Source: an uncultured Clostridia bacterium (lineage in GTDB: Bacteria > Bacillota > Clostridia > Christensenellales > UBA1242). Taken from it: a stretch of DNA of 64,000 nucleotides. The notes below the pieces were generated by a model. It saw nothing but the letters and a program-made list of their open reading frames with translations, was not told the DNA's origin and made no database searches. The stretch lies in assembly GCA_945919375.1 (NCBI GenBank), contig CAMEJD010000001.1, positions 62,001 through 126,000 of the forward strand, in the 5' to 3' direction. Every line of letters begins with the position of its first letter. Position 1 is the stretch's first letter. Shown here piece after piece: positions 38,988 to 48,104 of this stretch. Position numbers and translations under genes: made by a program.

Positions 38988-40724
38988 ATGAAAAAAATAT
39001 TTAAGTTAGCAAATGCCGAATTCAACAAAATATTTTTAAGACCGTCAATTTTTATTTTGACCGCTTTTCTTATTATCTCGCTTGTTGTTAGCAATGTTTT
39101 ATACAAACCATCAACAACACCTTCAAGTTCGTTTTATGAAAATGCCGAAACCGTTGGAAAAATATACACTTTGTTTAATGGAACAACCAACAATCCACTT
39201 ACAAAATTGAATATAGAAAAAGATTTGGACAGTGTGAACATCAAAATCTACAATGAGTATGAAGACCTTACAAAAAGTGATGAACTAAAAACCTTTCAAG
39301 ATAAATTATCTGAACTTGACAAAGATTTAACAGAAACACTTAAAGATGAAAAAATAAATATTACGTCACCTTCTTACAACAGAAATCAGGTTGTATCAGA
39401 CTTGACAGAAATAAAAACAAAACTTTCAGACTTTTTGAGTTACTTGCCTACACTAAAAACAAAAGCAATAAACTTTTATATAACCTACACACAATACGAC
39501 ACAATTTATGACAATGTAAAAAAAGTGTATTCAGCATTTCCACAAACATTCAATGACAAAACAGAAAAACAATACTTCTTGGATTTTTGTGATTCAATTT
39601 TGGAACATTATTCAGTAAAAAAATCAATTACAATATTAAGCCAAGTTCAAAATGAAAAAATTGAAATTTCAAAAGACAACTATAACAAACTTGTAAACGA
39701 TTACTATACCACAACAAAGCAAAAACTTGATGAAGTATATGATAATGAAATCCAAGAATTTTACAAAACAAATAACAATAGCACTGAACCCGCCGACCTA
39801 AAAAAAATGCAAAAGTTGATACTCAACTATAACTCATTTGAAAAAATGAATGCCACCCTTCTTAACAACAAATTTATGCTACTTAAAGTTGGCGAAAAAA
39901 CAGACACAGAAATTAAAGACATAATTGGATATAGCGAAATATCAAAATATCAAGTAAACGAACAAATACAAATTTATGATTATTTGATAGAGAACAACAA
40001 ATTTGATTATAATTACCTAAAATCATTTAACTTTAACATAAATTCCGGCGAAACAACAAATGCTTATGATTACACAATTTACACAATGCAAATATTGAAT
40101 ATCTTAATAATTATATTCACAATATTCTATGCTTGTAGCACAATTGCCGGCGACCAAACAACTGGGACAATGAAAATGATTGCAATAAGACCTTACACAA
40201 GAACAAAACTTTTTGCTGGAAAATTCCTTTCCTGCTTAATGTTTGGAATAATGCTTTCTGTTATTGCATTCTTTGCTTCTTTTATTGTTGGAATAATATC
40301 CTTTGGGCTTCCTATGATGAATTGTTTGGTTGTATTTGATGCAAGGATTATTGTAACTATCAACCCAATATTATTGCTTTTAATTTATCTATTGTCTTGT
40401 ATCGTCAACCTATTGTTCTACATCTCGCTTGCGATGTTTGTTTGTTTAATCTTTAAATCAAACACACTTTCAGTGTTCTTGACATCAATACTATATGGAA
40501 CACAATTGATTCTTTGTGGTGTTGTAAATAATGTTTGGTTAAAATACACGCCATTTGCCCATTTTGATATTTTCAAATACTTTGGCAATAGTTCGTTTGG
40601 TTTTTTAAAAATGAATATACTTCCCGATACTAACTTTGCGACAAGCGGACTTATTCTTGGGCTTATGATTGTTATTATGAATATAATTTCAAACTTCATA
40701 TTCCAAAAACGAGATATTACCTAA
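38988..40724 (+). CDS. ABC-2 type transporter permease with large extracytoplasmic domain
   Basis: One N-terminal TM segment, about 320-aa hydrophilic region, then several TM segments (STIAGDQTTGTMKMIAIRPYTRTKLFAGKFLSCLMFGIMLSV...). Confidence 0.88.
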   Translation: MKKIFKLANAEFNKIFLRPSIFILTAFLIISLVVSNVLYKPSTTPSSSFYENAETVGKIYTLFNGTTNNPLTKLNIEKDLDSVNIKIYNEYEDLTKSDELKTFQDKLSELDKDLTETLKDEKINITSPSYNRNQVVSDLTEIKTKLSDFLSYLPTLKTKAINFYITYTQYDTIYDNVKKVYSAFPQTFNDKTEKQYFLDFCDSILEHYSVKKSITILSQVQNEKIEISKDNYNKLVNDYYTTTKQKLDEVYDNEIQEFYKTNNNSTEPADLKKMQKLILNYNSFEKMNATLLNNKFMLLKVGEKTDTEIKDIIGYSEISKYQVNEQIQIYDYLIENNKFDYNYLKSFNFNINSGETTNAYDYTIYTMQILNILIIIFTIFYACSTIAGDQTTGTMKMIAIRPYTRTKLFAGKFLSCLMFGIMLSVIAFFASFIVGIISFGLPMMNCLVVFDARIIVTINPILLLLIYLLSCIVNLLFYISLAMFVCLIFKSNTLSVFLTSILYGTQLILCGVVNNVWLKYTPFAHFDIFKYFGNSSFGFLKMNILPDTNFATSGLILGLMIVIMNIISNFIFQKRDIT

Positions 40725-40729
40725 CATAT

Positions 40730-40768
40730 AAAAAAGAGATTTGATATAATTCAAATCTCTTTTTTTTG
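40730..40768. terminator. Bidirectional hairpin terminator
   Basis: AAAAAAGAGATTTGA-TATAAT-TCAAATCTCTTTTTTTT. Confidence 0.85.
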
Positions 40769-41371
40769 TTTTAGATATTCTTTCAAAAGACCAACATTTT
40801 CACTGGCATATTTAACACATTCTTGGTGCTGTTCATCCACCCTTTTTGTTCCATGAGTTTTGCTGTTTAAAAAATGAATGCAAGTGTGCCCACCCTCACC
40901 ATTATCGGTTTGAATATCAAACCCATGTGGCATACCATTTGTTGAACCTGCATAAAAATTACCATCAATCTCTACCCAAACCGGTCGTCTTGTCCACGAC
41001 CACTCATTTCCATATACTTTTTTAAATATGGCGGTATTATCTTTGTCTATCGTTTGAACATCGGCATGATTGTATCCACCAAATCTTTTTACATAATATT
41101 CCGTTTTGCTTTTTATATCAATAACTCTAACAACAACATATTTTGTAAAATGTTCGTTCATAAAGTTAAACCAATCAAGTGACAATACTTTTACTGTTTT
41201 TTCATTATAGTTTGTATTATGATTTTCATCTTCATATTTATCATTTATTTTTTGTTGGTCGCCTGCAAAAATTGTATTTGACCCCAAAAAATTTGGATAT
41301 GGGCAAAAACTTCCAAAGCATAGAGAAACAAATAAAATGCTAAATACAATACTAACAAATTTTGAATTCAT
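40751..41371 (-). CDS. Secreted hypothetical protein with conserved C-terminal 'NGMPHG...GHTCIHFLNSKTHG' domain
   Basis: Signal-like N-terminus from MNSKFVSIVFSILFVSLCFGSFC; WSWTRRPVWVEIDGNFYAGSTNGMPHGFDIQTDNGEGGHTCIHFLNSKTHGTKRVDEQHQ. The ORF is open to 41431. Confidence 0.65.
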   Translation of the reverse strand: MNSKFVSIVFSILFVSLCFGSFCPYPNFLGSNTIFAGDQQKINDKYEDENHNTNYNEKTVKVLSLDWFNFMNEHFTKYVVVRVIDIKSKTEYYVKRFGGYNHADVQTIDKDNTAIFKKVYGNEWSWTRRPVWVEIDGNFYAGSTNGMPHGFDIQTDNGEGGHTCIHFLNSKTHGTKRVDEQHQECVKYASENVGLLKEYLKQKKEI

Positions 41372-41447
41372 ATTTGTATTTTGCTTTATTTTTTTATTTT
41401 TATTTATATTTATAATAATTTTTAATATCAAACAATAAATATAATAT

Positions 41448-42491
41448 ATGAAACAAATTAAAATTATATTTTTAATTATTGGAACAATTATTGGTGCCGG
41501 CTTTATTTCCGGAAAAGAAGTTTTTGAATTTTTTAGTAAATTTGGATATTATTCTTATTTAGTTATTTTGCCAATGTTTTTTTGCTTATATTATTTTATT
41601 ACAAAACTACTTTTAATTGGCGCTAATAATAAAATAAATAATATTGAAAAATTAAATTTAATTATTTTTAAAAAAGATAATAAAATAATTAAAGTTTTTA
41701 CTTTTTTATCTTTTATTATTTTGTCATCCACAATGATAAGTGCAATAAACACATCCTTTAATGTTGAGTGGTTCTCACCAAAACATTTTTTAAACTTGGC
41801 ACTCTTGCTTGTTATTTCTTGCATTGTTTTGCACTATGACATATCAAGTTTGCTTAATATTTGTGGTTTTTTGCTTCCAATGGTTTTGTGTGTTTTGATA
41901 ATTGTTTGTTTTGCGAATTTCAACTCGCCGACAAATATTATATTAAATAGTATTGTACTTATGCCATACAATGCACTAAATTATGTTTGTAGAAATGTGT
42001 TTTTATCTTACTTTGTAATTGCAAAATCATCTTTTGGACTTAATACAAAGCAATGCAAGAGAATAGGCTTTTTTGCTTCGGTAATATTGTGTCTTGTTAT
42101 GATATTTATAATTACTTGTGAATTGTGCAACCATAAAGCACTAGACTACCCTATGCCACTATTGTTTCTTGCAAGCAAAAATAATATTTTGTATATAATT
42201 TATTTTTGTTGCATTCAAGTCGCCATCTTAACAACCCTATTTTCTACCCTTGTAACTTTGAAATCATTTTTTCATTTTAAGAAAAATATAACAAACATTA
42301 TCTTGCCAATTTTAATTTGCATTGTTTTAAGTTTAATTAAGTTTGATACCTTTGTTAGCATTCTGTATCCAATTGTTGGAATACTTGGGTTTTACTTCTG
42401 CTATGCTCTAACGTTTTCTAACCTTTCGCTCCAAAATCCCAACAAGCATATACATAACGCATGCAATAAGACACAAAACAAGAGTACTTGA
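41448..42491 (+). CDS. YkvI-family membrane transporter-like protein
   Basis: MKQIKIIFLIIGTIIGAGFISGKEVFEFFSKFGYYSY; about 10 TM segments. Confidence 0.8.
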   Translation: MKQIKIIFLIIGTIIGAGFISGKEVFEFFSKFGYYSYLVILPMFFCLYYFITKLLLIGANNKINNIEKLNLIIFKKDNKIIKVFTFLSFIILSSTMISAINTSFNVEWFSPKHFLNLALLLVISCIVLHYDISSLLNICGFLLPMVLCVLIIVCFANFNSPTNIILNSIVLMPYNALNYVCRNVFLSYFVIAKSSFGLNTKQCKRIGFFASVILCLVMIFIITCELCNHKALDYPMPLLFLASKNNILYIIYFCCIQVAILTTLFSTLVTLKSFFHFKKNITNIILPILICIVLSLIKFDTFVSILYPIVGILGFYFCYALTFSNLSLQNPNKHIHNACNKTQNKST

Positions 42492-43217
42492 CATAACCAA
42501 ATCAAGATTAAACACTTGACCGCCGTATACTATCAAATAACCAAGTCCTGCCTTACTAACAAGATACTCACCCATAATAGTTCCAACCCAACTCATTCCC
42601 ACATTGATTTTTAGTACTGACACAAAGTCAACAAATGCATTTGGAATTATAAGTTTAAACAATATTTGGAACTTGTTTGCCCCCATTGACTTCATAAGGG
42701 CAATTTTGTCTTTGTCACAGTTAAGAAAGGCAGAAAGCATAGAAAGTGTTGTTATTACAATGCAAATAAGTATACACATTGTAATTATCGCACTCGTACC
42801 CGCACCTACCCAAATTATAATAACAGGGCCAAGTGCTATCTTTGGCAAGGCATTAAGTACAACAATATATGGGTCCAATATCTTTCTTAACTTTTCACTC
42901 CACCAAAGAAGAATTGCAATAAACACTCCCAAAAATGTAGCAAGTAAAAAACCTATCAGCGTTTCATAAACAGTAACACCAATATGATAAATCAAATTCC
43001 CCGTTTTAAAAGTTTCAATCAATGTTTTTATCATTCGTGATGGCGAACTTAAAAAGAATGGGTCAATAGCATTTGTCATTGTCAATATTTCCCACAAACC
43101 CAAAACAACAACCAAAATTAACACTTGGGCTATTATTGTTGTCGCCTTATCTACTTTTATCTTTTTCAAGTACCTTTTATGCTCATTTGTGTATGCTATT
43201 ATTGTTTTCTTTTTCAT
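42408..43217 (-). CDS. ABC transporter permease (SsuC/TauC/NitT type)
   Basis: BPD_transp_1 type sequence; SMGANKFQILFKLIIPNAFVDFVSVLKINVGMSWVGTIMGEYLVSKAGLGYLI. Confidence 0.92.
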   Translation of the reverse strand: MKKKTIIAYTNEHKRYLKKIKVDKATTIIAQVLILVVVLGLWEILTMTNAIDPFFLSSPSRMIKTLIETFKTGNLIYHIGVTVYETLIGFLLATFLGVFIAILLWWSEKLRKILDPYIVVLNALPKIALGPVIIIWVGAGTSAIITMCILICIVITTLSMLSAFLNCDKDKIALMKSMGANKFQILFKLIIPNAFVDFVSVLKINVGMSWVGTIMGEYLVSKAGLGYLIVYGGQVFNLDLVMSSTLVLCLIACVMYMLVGILERKVRKR

Positions 43218-43971
43218 TTGATAACTCCTTCCAAATCAAATCAAAATACTTTGAAAAATCTTTATTCTCTCTTTTTTCAAGTGGAGTTAGATTTTTTGGT
43301 AAATTGATATCAATTATGCATTTGACTTTTGCCGGGCGTTTTGTTAACACTAGTACCCTATCCGACATTGAAATTGCTTCGCTTATATCATGAGTCACAG
43401 CAATAACAGTTTGTTTTTCTTCTGTAATTATTGAATGCACATCATCACAAACATTAAGTTTTGTTTGATAATCAAGAGCAGAAAATGGTTCATCAAGCAA
43501 AAGTATCTTTGGTTCAAGACAAAGCGTTCTAATTAGTGCCGCCCTTTGTCGCATTCCCCCAGACAATTCACTTGGATAACTATTTTTAAACTCATATAAG
43601 CCATATTGCTTTAAAAGATATTCCACTCTTTTTAGACATTCTTCGTCCTTTGCTTTCTTTTTTAACTCAAGTCCAAGAGTTACATTCTTATATATTGTAC
43701 GCCACTCAAACAATTGGTCTCTTTGAAACATATATCCAATGTCAACATTTTTACCAATTGCTTCGCCATCAAGTAGTACTTCACCTTTTGATGGTTTTAA
43801 TAGCCCTGAAATCAGCGAAAGAATGGTCGTTTTCCCACAACCACTTGGGCCAACAATACTCAAATATTCATTCTTGTTTGCAGAAAAACTCAAATTTTCA
43901 AGAGCAAGAGTTTCGCCTTCTTTTGTGTGATAAGAAAGTGATATATCGTTTAATTTTAGGTAATCTTTCAT
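43183..43971 (-). CDS. ABC transporter ATP-binding protein (SsuB/TauB type)
   Basis: VGPSGCGKTTILSLISGLL, ELSGGMRQRAALIRTL, LLLDEPFSALD. Confidence 0.94.
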   Translation of the reverse strand: MKDYLKLNDISLSYHTKEGETLALENLSFSANKNEYLSIVGPSGCGKTTILSLISGLLKPSKGEVLLDGEAIGKNVDIGYMFQRDQLFEWRTIYKNVTLGLELKKKAKDEECLKRVEYLLKQYGLYEFKNSYPSELSGGMRQRAALIRTLCLEPKILLLDEPFSALDYQTKLNVCDDVHSIITEEKQTVIAVTHDISEAISMSDRVLVLTKRPAKVKCIIDINLPKNLTPLEKRENKDFSKYFDLIWKELSNEKENNNSIHK

Positions 43972-44020
43972 TTGTATATTACTCCTCAAACCATTGTACT
44001 TAAAAAGCAAAAAAAATGTT

Positions 44021-44051
44021 AAAAAAGAGCAACTCTATTGCTCTTTTTTTT
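44021..44051. terminator. Hairpin terminator downstream of the substrate-binding protein gene
   Basis: AAAAAAGAGCAA-CTCTA-TTGCTCTTTTTTTT. Confidence 0.65.
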
Positions 44052-44063
44052 ATTTTATTTTTG

Positions 44064-45080
44064 TTAGTTAAAATATTTCATAACTTTGTTTGCAATTTTT
44101 GTATCTACAACACTATCAAACTCAACTTTTTTGTCAAGTTCACCTGCCGAGATTATAATATCTTGCAATCTATCAAAGGCTTGTTTTGTCATTGCTGGAT
44201 TATCTACCCATGCATCAACATCAATATAACTTTGAATTGACTTTACAATACTTTCATCGCTGATACCACTAAATGATGGTTTTAGGCTTGTTTTTATTTC
44301 GTCAACAGTTGCTTTAAGCAAGAACCTATAACCTCTGTACACAGCCCTTAAAAATCTTTCTGCCAACTTTTCATTTTCTTCCAAAAAACCTTTTTTTGCA
44401 GTAAATGCAGTGTATGGGACTTCACCGCTCAATGTTCCAACACTTGCAACAAGGCTATAGCCTTTGTTTGCACAAAGTTCGCTTGCAGTTGGTTCAAACA
44501 AAGTGCAAAAATCTGCATTTGTTGAATCAAACACGCTAGCGGTCAAGTTGAATGCAACATCAGTTCTTAAATTAACTTCGTTTGTTCCTGTTCCAATATT
44601 TAACCCCGCTTGTTTTATGGCGTATTCAAGAGTCATTGCAGGAACTCCACCCTTTCTTCCGCCAATTATTTCTTTGCCTTTTAGGTCATTTAAGGTAAAG
44701 TTTGTGTAACTATGTTTTGCAACAATAAAAGAACCATCCCGTTTTGTAAGTTGCCCAAATACAACCGGCTTATCTTTTGCGCCACCTTCGGTAACATAAA
44801 TTGTGGCTTCGGGTCCCATAAGTCCAATATCTGCATCATTTGAAAGCAATGCAGTCATAACTTTGTCTGCCCCACCACCATTTGTTAGTTCAATTTCAAT
44901 TCCGTCATCTTTAAAATATCCATTGTTTATTGCAACATAAAGTGGTGCATAAAAAATACTGTGAGTCACTTCGTTTAATCTTATCTTTGTCAACTCATTT
45001 TTGTTATTATTTCCACACCCAAAAAGAGTGAAAGAAAAAACCGAAACCAAAGCAACAAGCAGTAAGCATAACTTTTTCAT
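44064..45080 (-). CDS. ABC transporter substrate-binding lipoprotein (NMT1/SsuA-like)
   Basis: Lipobox-like SFTLFGCGNNNK; LNEVTHSIFYAPLYVAINNGYFKDDGIEIELTNGGGADKVMTALLSNDADIGLMGPE. Confidence 0.92.
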   Translation of the reverse strand: MKKLCLLLVALVSVFSFTLFGCGNNNKNELTKIRLNEVTHSIFYAPLYVAINNGYFKDDGIEIELTNGGGADKVMTALLSNDADIGLMGPEATIYVTEGGAKDKPVVFGQLTKRDGSFIVAKHSYTNFTLNDLKGKEIIGGRKGGVPAMTLEYAIKQAGLNIGTGTNEVNLRTDVAFNLTASVFDSTNADFCTLFEPTASELCANKGYSLVASVGTLSGEVPYTAFTAKKGFLEENEKLAERFLRAVYRGYRFLLKATVDEIKTSLKPSFSGISDESIVKSIQSYIDVDAWVDNPAMTKQAFDRLQDIIISAGELDKKVEFDSVVDTKIANKVMKYFN

Positions 45081-45201
45081 TTTTCCTCCTTTCCAAATTA
45101 TGTTATTCTTCTTGATTTTATTTTGTTAATTATTTTAATAATTTGTATTGTGTTTTCATAAATTTAATGATATAATAAGTTATAATTTTTAGGAGGAACA
45201 A

Positions 45202-45435
45202 ATGCTTTCACTAATACTTGAACAAACATTATTGGAATTTTTACAAACACCAAACAAGATTGTTGGAATAGTTTTGGCTATGCTTGGTCTTGCTCTTTCT
45301 ATCTTGGCAAAGAAGATTACAAAAGTTGTTAGAAAGGTTGACAAAGTTAGCGAAAAAGACCCAATATACTATTGCCTACTCGGTTTTGCACTATGCTTAA
45401 TTTTGGTTGGACTTATTTTAACAATATTCAACTAA
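45202..45435 (+). CDS. Small membrane protein, hypothetical
   Basis: 77 aa, AGGAGG RBS upstream, two hydrophobic segments, followed by terminator. Confidence 0.75.
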   Translation: MLSLILEQTLLEFLQTPNKIVGIVLAMLGLALSILAKKITKVVRKVDKVSEKDPIYYCLLGFALCLILVGLILTIFN

Positions 45436-45444
45436 TAAAAATTG

Positions 45445-45475
45445 AAAAGCACTGACAAATTGTCAGTGCTTTTTT
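45445..45475 (+). terminator. Rho-independent terminator
   Basis: AAAAGCACTGACA-AAT-TGTCAGTGCTTTTTT. Confidence 0.85.
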
Positions 45476-45494
45476 GTGCATAAAAAAAGAAGCA

Positions 45495-46076
45495 TTAGTC
45501 TGCTTCTTTTGGAAATTTTTTTTGTTCAATCTTTTCATGTTTTTTTATCAAACTTTCTATCTTTTTCAAGGTTTTGTCAAGATTTATATTTTCGATAACA
45601 TAGTCATAATTTTTGGCATAACTCAATTCAAATTCCATCCTTGAGATTCGTAAATCAATATCATGGTCACCACGTTCTTTTAACCTTCTTATCAATTCTT
45701 CTTTTGGCGCGGTTAAGAATATTGACAAAACTTCTACTTTGTTTTTTAAGGCAAGTGTTAATCTTGTTTGCCCCAAAACACCAATGTCTTTTATATAATG
45801 ATATTCTCTTTTTGCAACTTCGTCCAATGAAGAATTAAGAACCCCATAAAAGTTTTGGTGTATTTCTTCATGTTCAAAAAGTTCACCATCTTTTATCTTG
45901 TTTTCAAAGTCTTCCCTTGACACGTATATGTATGGATTATGCATATCTCCATCAGTTCTTCTTGGTGGACGAGTTGTGCAAGTTTGCATAAGTTTTATGT
46001 TTGGATATTTTTCCAAAATTTTTGTTATAACCGTATTTTTACCAACCCCTGCAGACCCTGAAATAATAATTAACAT
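45495..46076 (-). CDS. gmk: Guanylate kinase
   Basis: MLIIISGSAGVGKNTVITKILEKYPNIKLMQTCTTRPPRRTDGDMHNPYIYVSREDFENKIKDGELFEHEEIHQNFYG. Confidence 0.92.
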   Translation of the reverse strand: MLIIISGSAGVGKNTVITKILEKYPNIKLMQTCTTRPPRRTDGDMHNPYIYVSREDFENKIKDGELFEHEEIHQNFYGVLNSSLDEVAKREYHYIKDIGVLGQTRLTLALKNKVEVLSIFLTAPKEELIRRLKERGDHDIDLRISRMEFELSYAKNYDYVIENINLDKTLKKIESLIKKHEKIEQKKFPKEAD

Positions 46077-46194
46077 AGTAACCTCTTTTTTTAAATTTAA
46101 AGCATATTAAGTATATTAAGTATTTCAAATAATGTCAATACAAATAGGTATTTTATTCTACAAAATCTTGCATATTTTTTGAAATTTATTCAAA

Positions 46195-46232
46195 TAAAAA
46201 AGACCGATAATTACTCTTCTTTTCGGTCTTTT
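46195..46232. terminator. Hairpin terminator
   Basis: AAAAAAGACCGA...TCGGTCTTTTG. Confidence 0.65.
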
Positions 46233-46247
46233 GATTTCTACAATACA

Positions 46248-47183
46248 TTATCTTTCAAATTCTTCATCTATACGATTTGCCAACAACAATGTTGATATTT
46301 TTGGAAAATTAAACTCTTTGTGATAACCACGTTCTGTCATAAGTGAACTGTCCTTCATAAGGCCTGAGCCCTTACCCTTTCCTTGAGCAATTGCATTTTT
46401 GTCAAGACCATCAACTATATCTCTTTCATAGACACTATCGCAATAAAGTTTTTTATCTCCAAAATCAACTTCAACCATTGCATGATTGCCCAGTCCAATG
46501 ACACTTGCATTAAGTCCAATCTTTTCAAATATATAAGCTAATATGCAAGAATCAGAAAGACAAGTCCCTGAATAATTGCAAAGTTCGTAGTACATTTCTT
46601 TCAAGATTTCTTTATTTATGTTTTCGTGATAGATTTTTTCGTTTGCAATACGCATAAATTTAGTCAAAACATCATCATATTTTATGTTATTAACGATATA
46701 ATCAAACATTTTTTGTGCATATGCTATTTTTGTTGCAGTATCTTCCTGCCCATCAACTAAAATGCCACAATTATCAAGCAATTGCATAATTTTTTTATCT
46801 ATACCATCAGCAAGTTCCTTTGATGTCTTGTTCCCAACAGAATTTTCTAATAAAACATAATACTTATTAAGTGCAGAATGTTTTATCATATCAATTGCTT
46901 TTTCTTCAAGTGTTTTTTCTTCAAAGTTACTTGATTTTAACACCTTTGTTTCATCGCTTGCTTGCGATAAATTGGTTAAATTATCAAAACTTTTATCTTT
47001 ATCGCTTGTAGTTTTTGCCGTTACCGTAAAATTGCCAGCAGGGATTTTAATGTCAAAAGATAGTTTTGCATCATTCTGCTCTGTTTTAACCTGTTTTGTT
47101 GGCTCTGCATATTCATCTTTTTGAATTTTACCCACACTAGGCTTATCTTTTTTTCTTCTTTTAAAGATATTAAACATAATCAC
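46248..47183 (-). CDS. Transglutaminase-like domain protein
   Basis: Cys/His/Asp transglutaminase-like signature: CNYSGTCLSDSCILAYIFEKIGLNASVIGLGNHAMVEVDFGDKKLYCDSVYER; no signal peptide. Confidence 0.6.
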   Translation of the reverse strand: MIMFNIFKRRKKDKPSVGKIQKDEYAEPTKQVKTEQNDAKLSFDIKIPAGNFTVTAKTTSDKDKSFDNLTNLSQASDETKVLKSSNFEEKTLEEKAIDMIKHSALNKYYVLLENSVGNKTSKELADGIDKKIMQLLDNCGILVDGQEDTATKIAYAQKMFDYIVNNIKYDDVLTKFMRIANEKIYHENINKEILKEMYYELCNYSGTCLSDSCILAYIFEKIGLNASVIGLGNHAMVEVDFGDKKLYCDSVYERDIVDGLDKNAIAQGKGKGSGLMKDSSLMTERGYHKEFNFPKISTLLLANRIDEEFER

Positions 47184-47268
47184 CTCAACTATACTTAAAT
47201 TATATTATCGGAAGTTTTGTTTAAATACACCAAAAGTATAGTCAATCAAAACTGATATTAATTTAAAC

Positions 47269-47343
47269 TGTGATGCCGTTATTTATTACGAATTTGCATT
47301 AGCAAATTGAATTATGAATGCAATGAACAAAAGCAACATCACA
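47269..47343. repeat. Intergenic hairpin element bounded by TGTGATG/CATCACA
   Basis: TGTGATGCC...AATTTGC-ATTA-GCAAATT...AACATCACA in non-coding DNA. Confidence 0.5.
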
Positions 47344-47390
47344 TAGTTAATTTTATCTCAAAAGTTGACAGTTGTCAATACTTCTGCATA

Positions 47391-47420
47391 AAAAATGCAG
47401 GCTACTAGACCTGCATTAAA
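47391..47420 (-). terminator. Hairpin terminator
   Basis: AATGCAGG-CTACTAGA-CCTGCATT. Confidence 0.5.
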
Positions 47421-47434
47421 ATCAACCTTTTGAT

Positions 47435-47932
47435 TTACTTTTTAATTGCTAAATAACTTGCAATAAGTCCAGCAAGTGCATCAACTAGAACAAGTACAAG
47501 AGCAAACCAACCTGCGTAATTACCAGCACTAGCACTTCCAAAACTATAAGCTTCGCAATTTGATGGAACAACTATCATTGCAACAATAGCCATAACAACT
47601 ACTGCAAGAGCCATGATGATAAGTCCAAGTCCAACAACTTTGCCAAATGTTTTGTTTGAAACAATTTTTGCATCGTATAACAATTTCAAAATTGCACAAA
47701 CAGCCATAAGTGATGCGAAGATGATAAGTAATAAAACAACTGTTGCAAGACCTGCATTTGCATCAAAGTTTAAAAGGTCGTAACCCGATGCATTGCTAAC
47801 AATTTCTCTGCCAGCAATTGTCATTTTGGAACTAATAAAAGGCATTGCAAGTAAGCCAAATACTACACCAGAAAGCACAAGCGCAAGAAAGTCTGCAAGT
47901 GTTTTACCAAATTTTGAAGATTTCTTTGTCAT
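47435..47932 (-). CDS. Hypothetical four-TM membrane protein
   Basis: 165 aa; four hydrophobic segments; GGAGG upstream of ATG. Confidence 0.7.
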   Translation of the reverse strand: MTKKSSKFGKTLADFLALVLSGVVFGLLAMPFISSKMTIAGREIVSNASGYDLLNFDANAGLATVVLLLIIFASLMAVCAILKLLYDAKIVSNKTFGKVVGLGLIIMALAVVVMAIVAMIVVPSNCEAYSFGSASAGNYAGWFALVLVLVDALAGLIASYLAIKK

Positions 47933-48065
47933 ATTCCCCTCCTACTTTTTTAGGATATTAAAAATCCATTAATTTGTCAAACAAATATGTTAATTATTAG
48001 GAATATTTGAATAGACTTAGCATTTTTGTTGCAATTTTAATACTACGACTTTTTATTGTAACAAA

Positions 48066-48098
48066 AAAAAGTCTGCTTTGTTGCAAACTCTTTTTTGT
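48066..48098 (-). terminator. Hairpin terminator downstream of xfp
   Basis: GTTTGC-AACAAA-GCAGAC followed by T-tract on the minus strand. Confidence 0.55.
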
Positions 48099-48104
48099 TT
48101 ATCT

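Noticed and set aside
45081-45201. TPP or SAM riboswitch upstream of the NMT1/SsuA-like transporter
   Set aside because: The short AT-rich leader lacks recognisable riboswitch core motifs.
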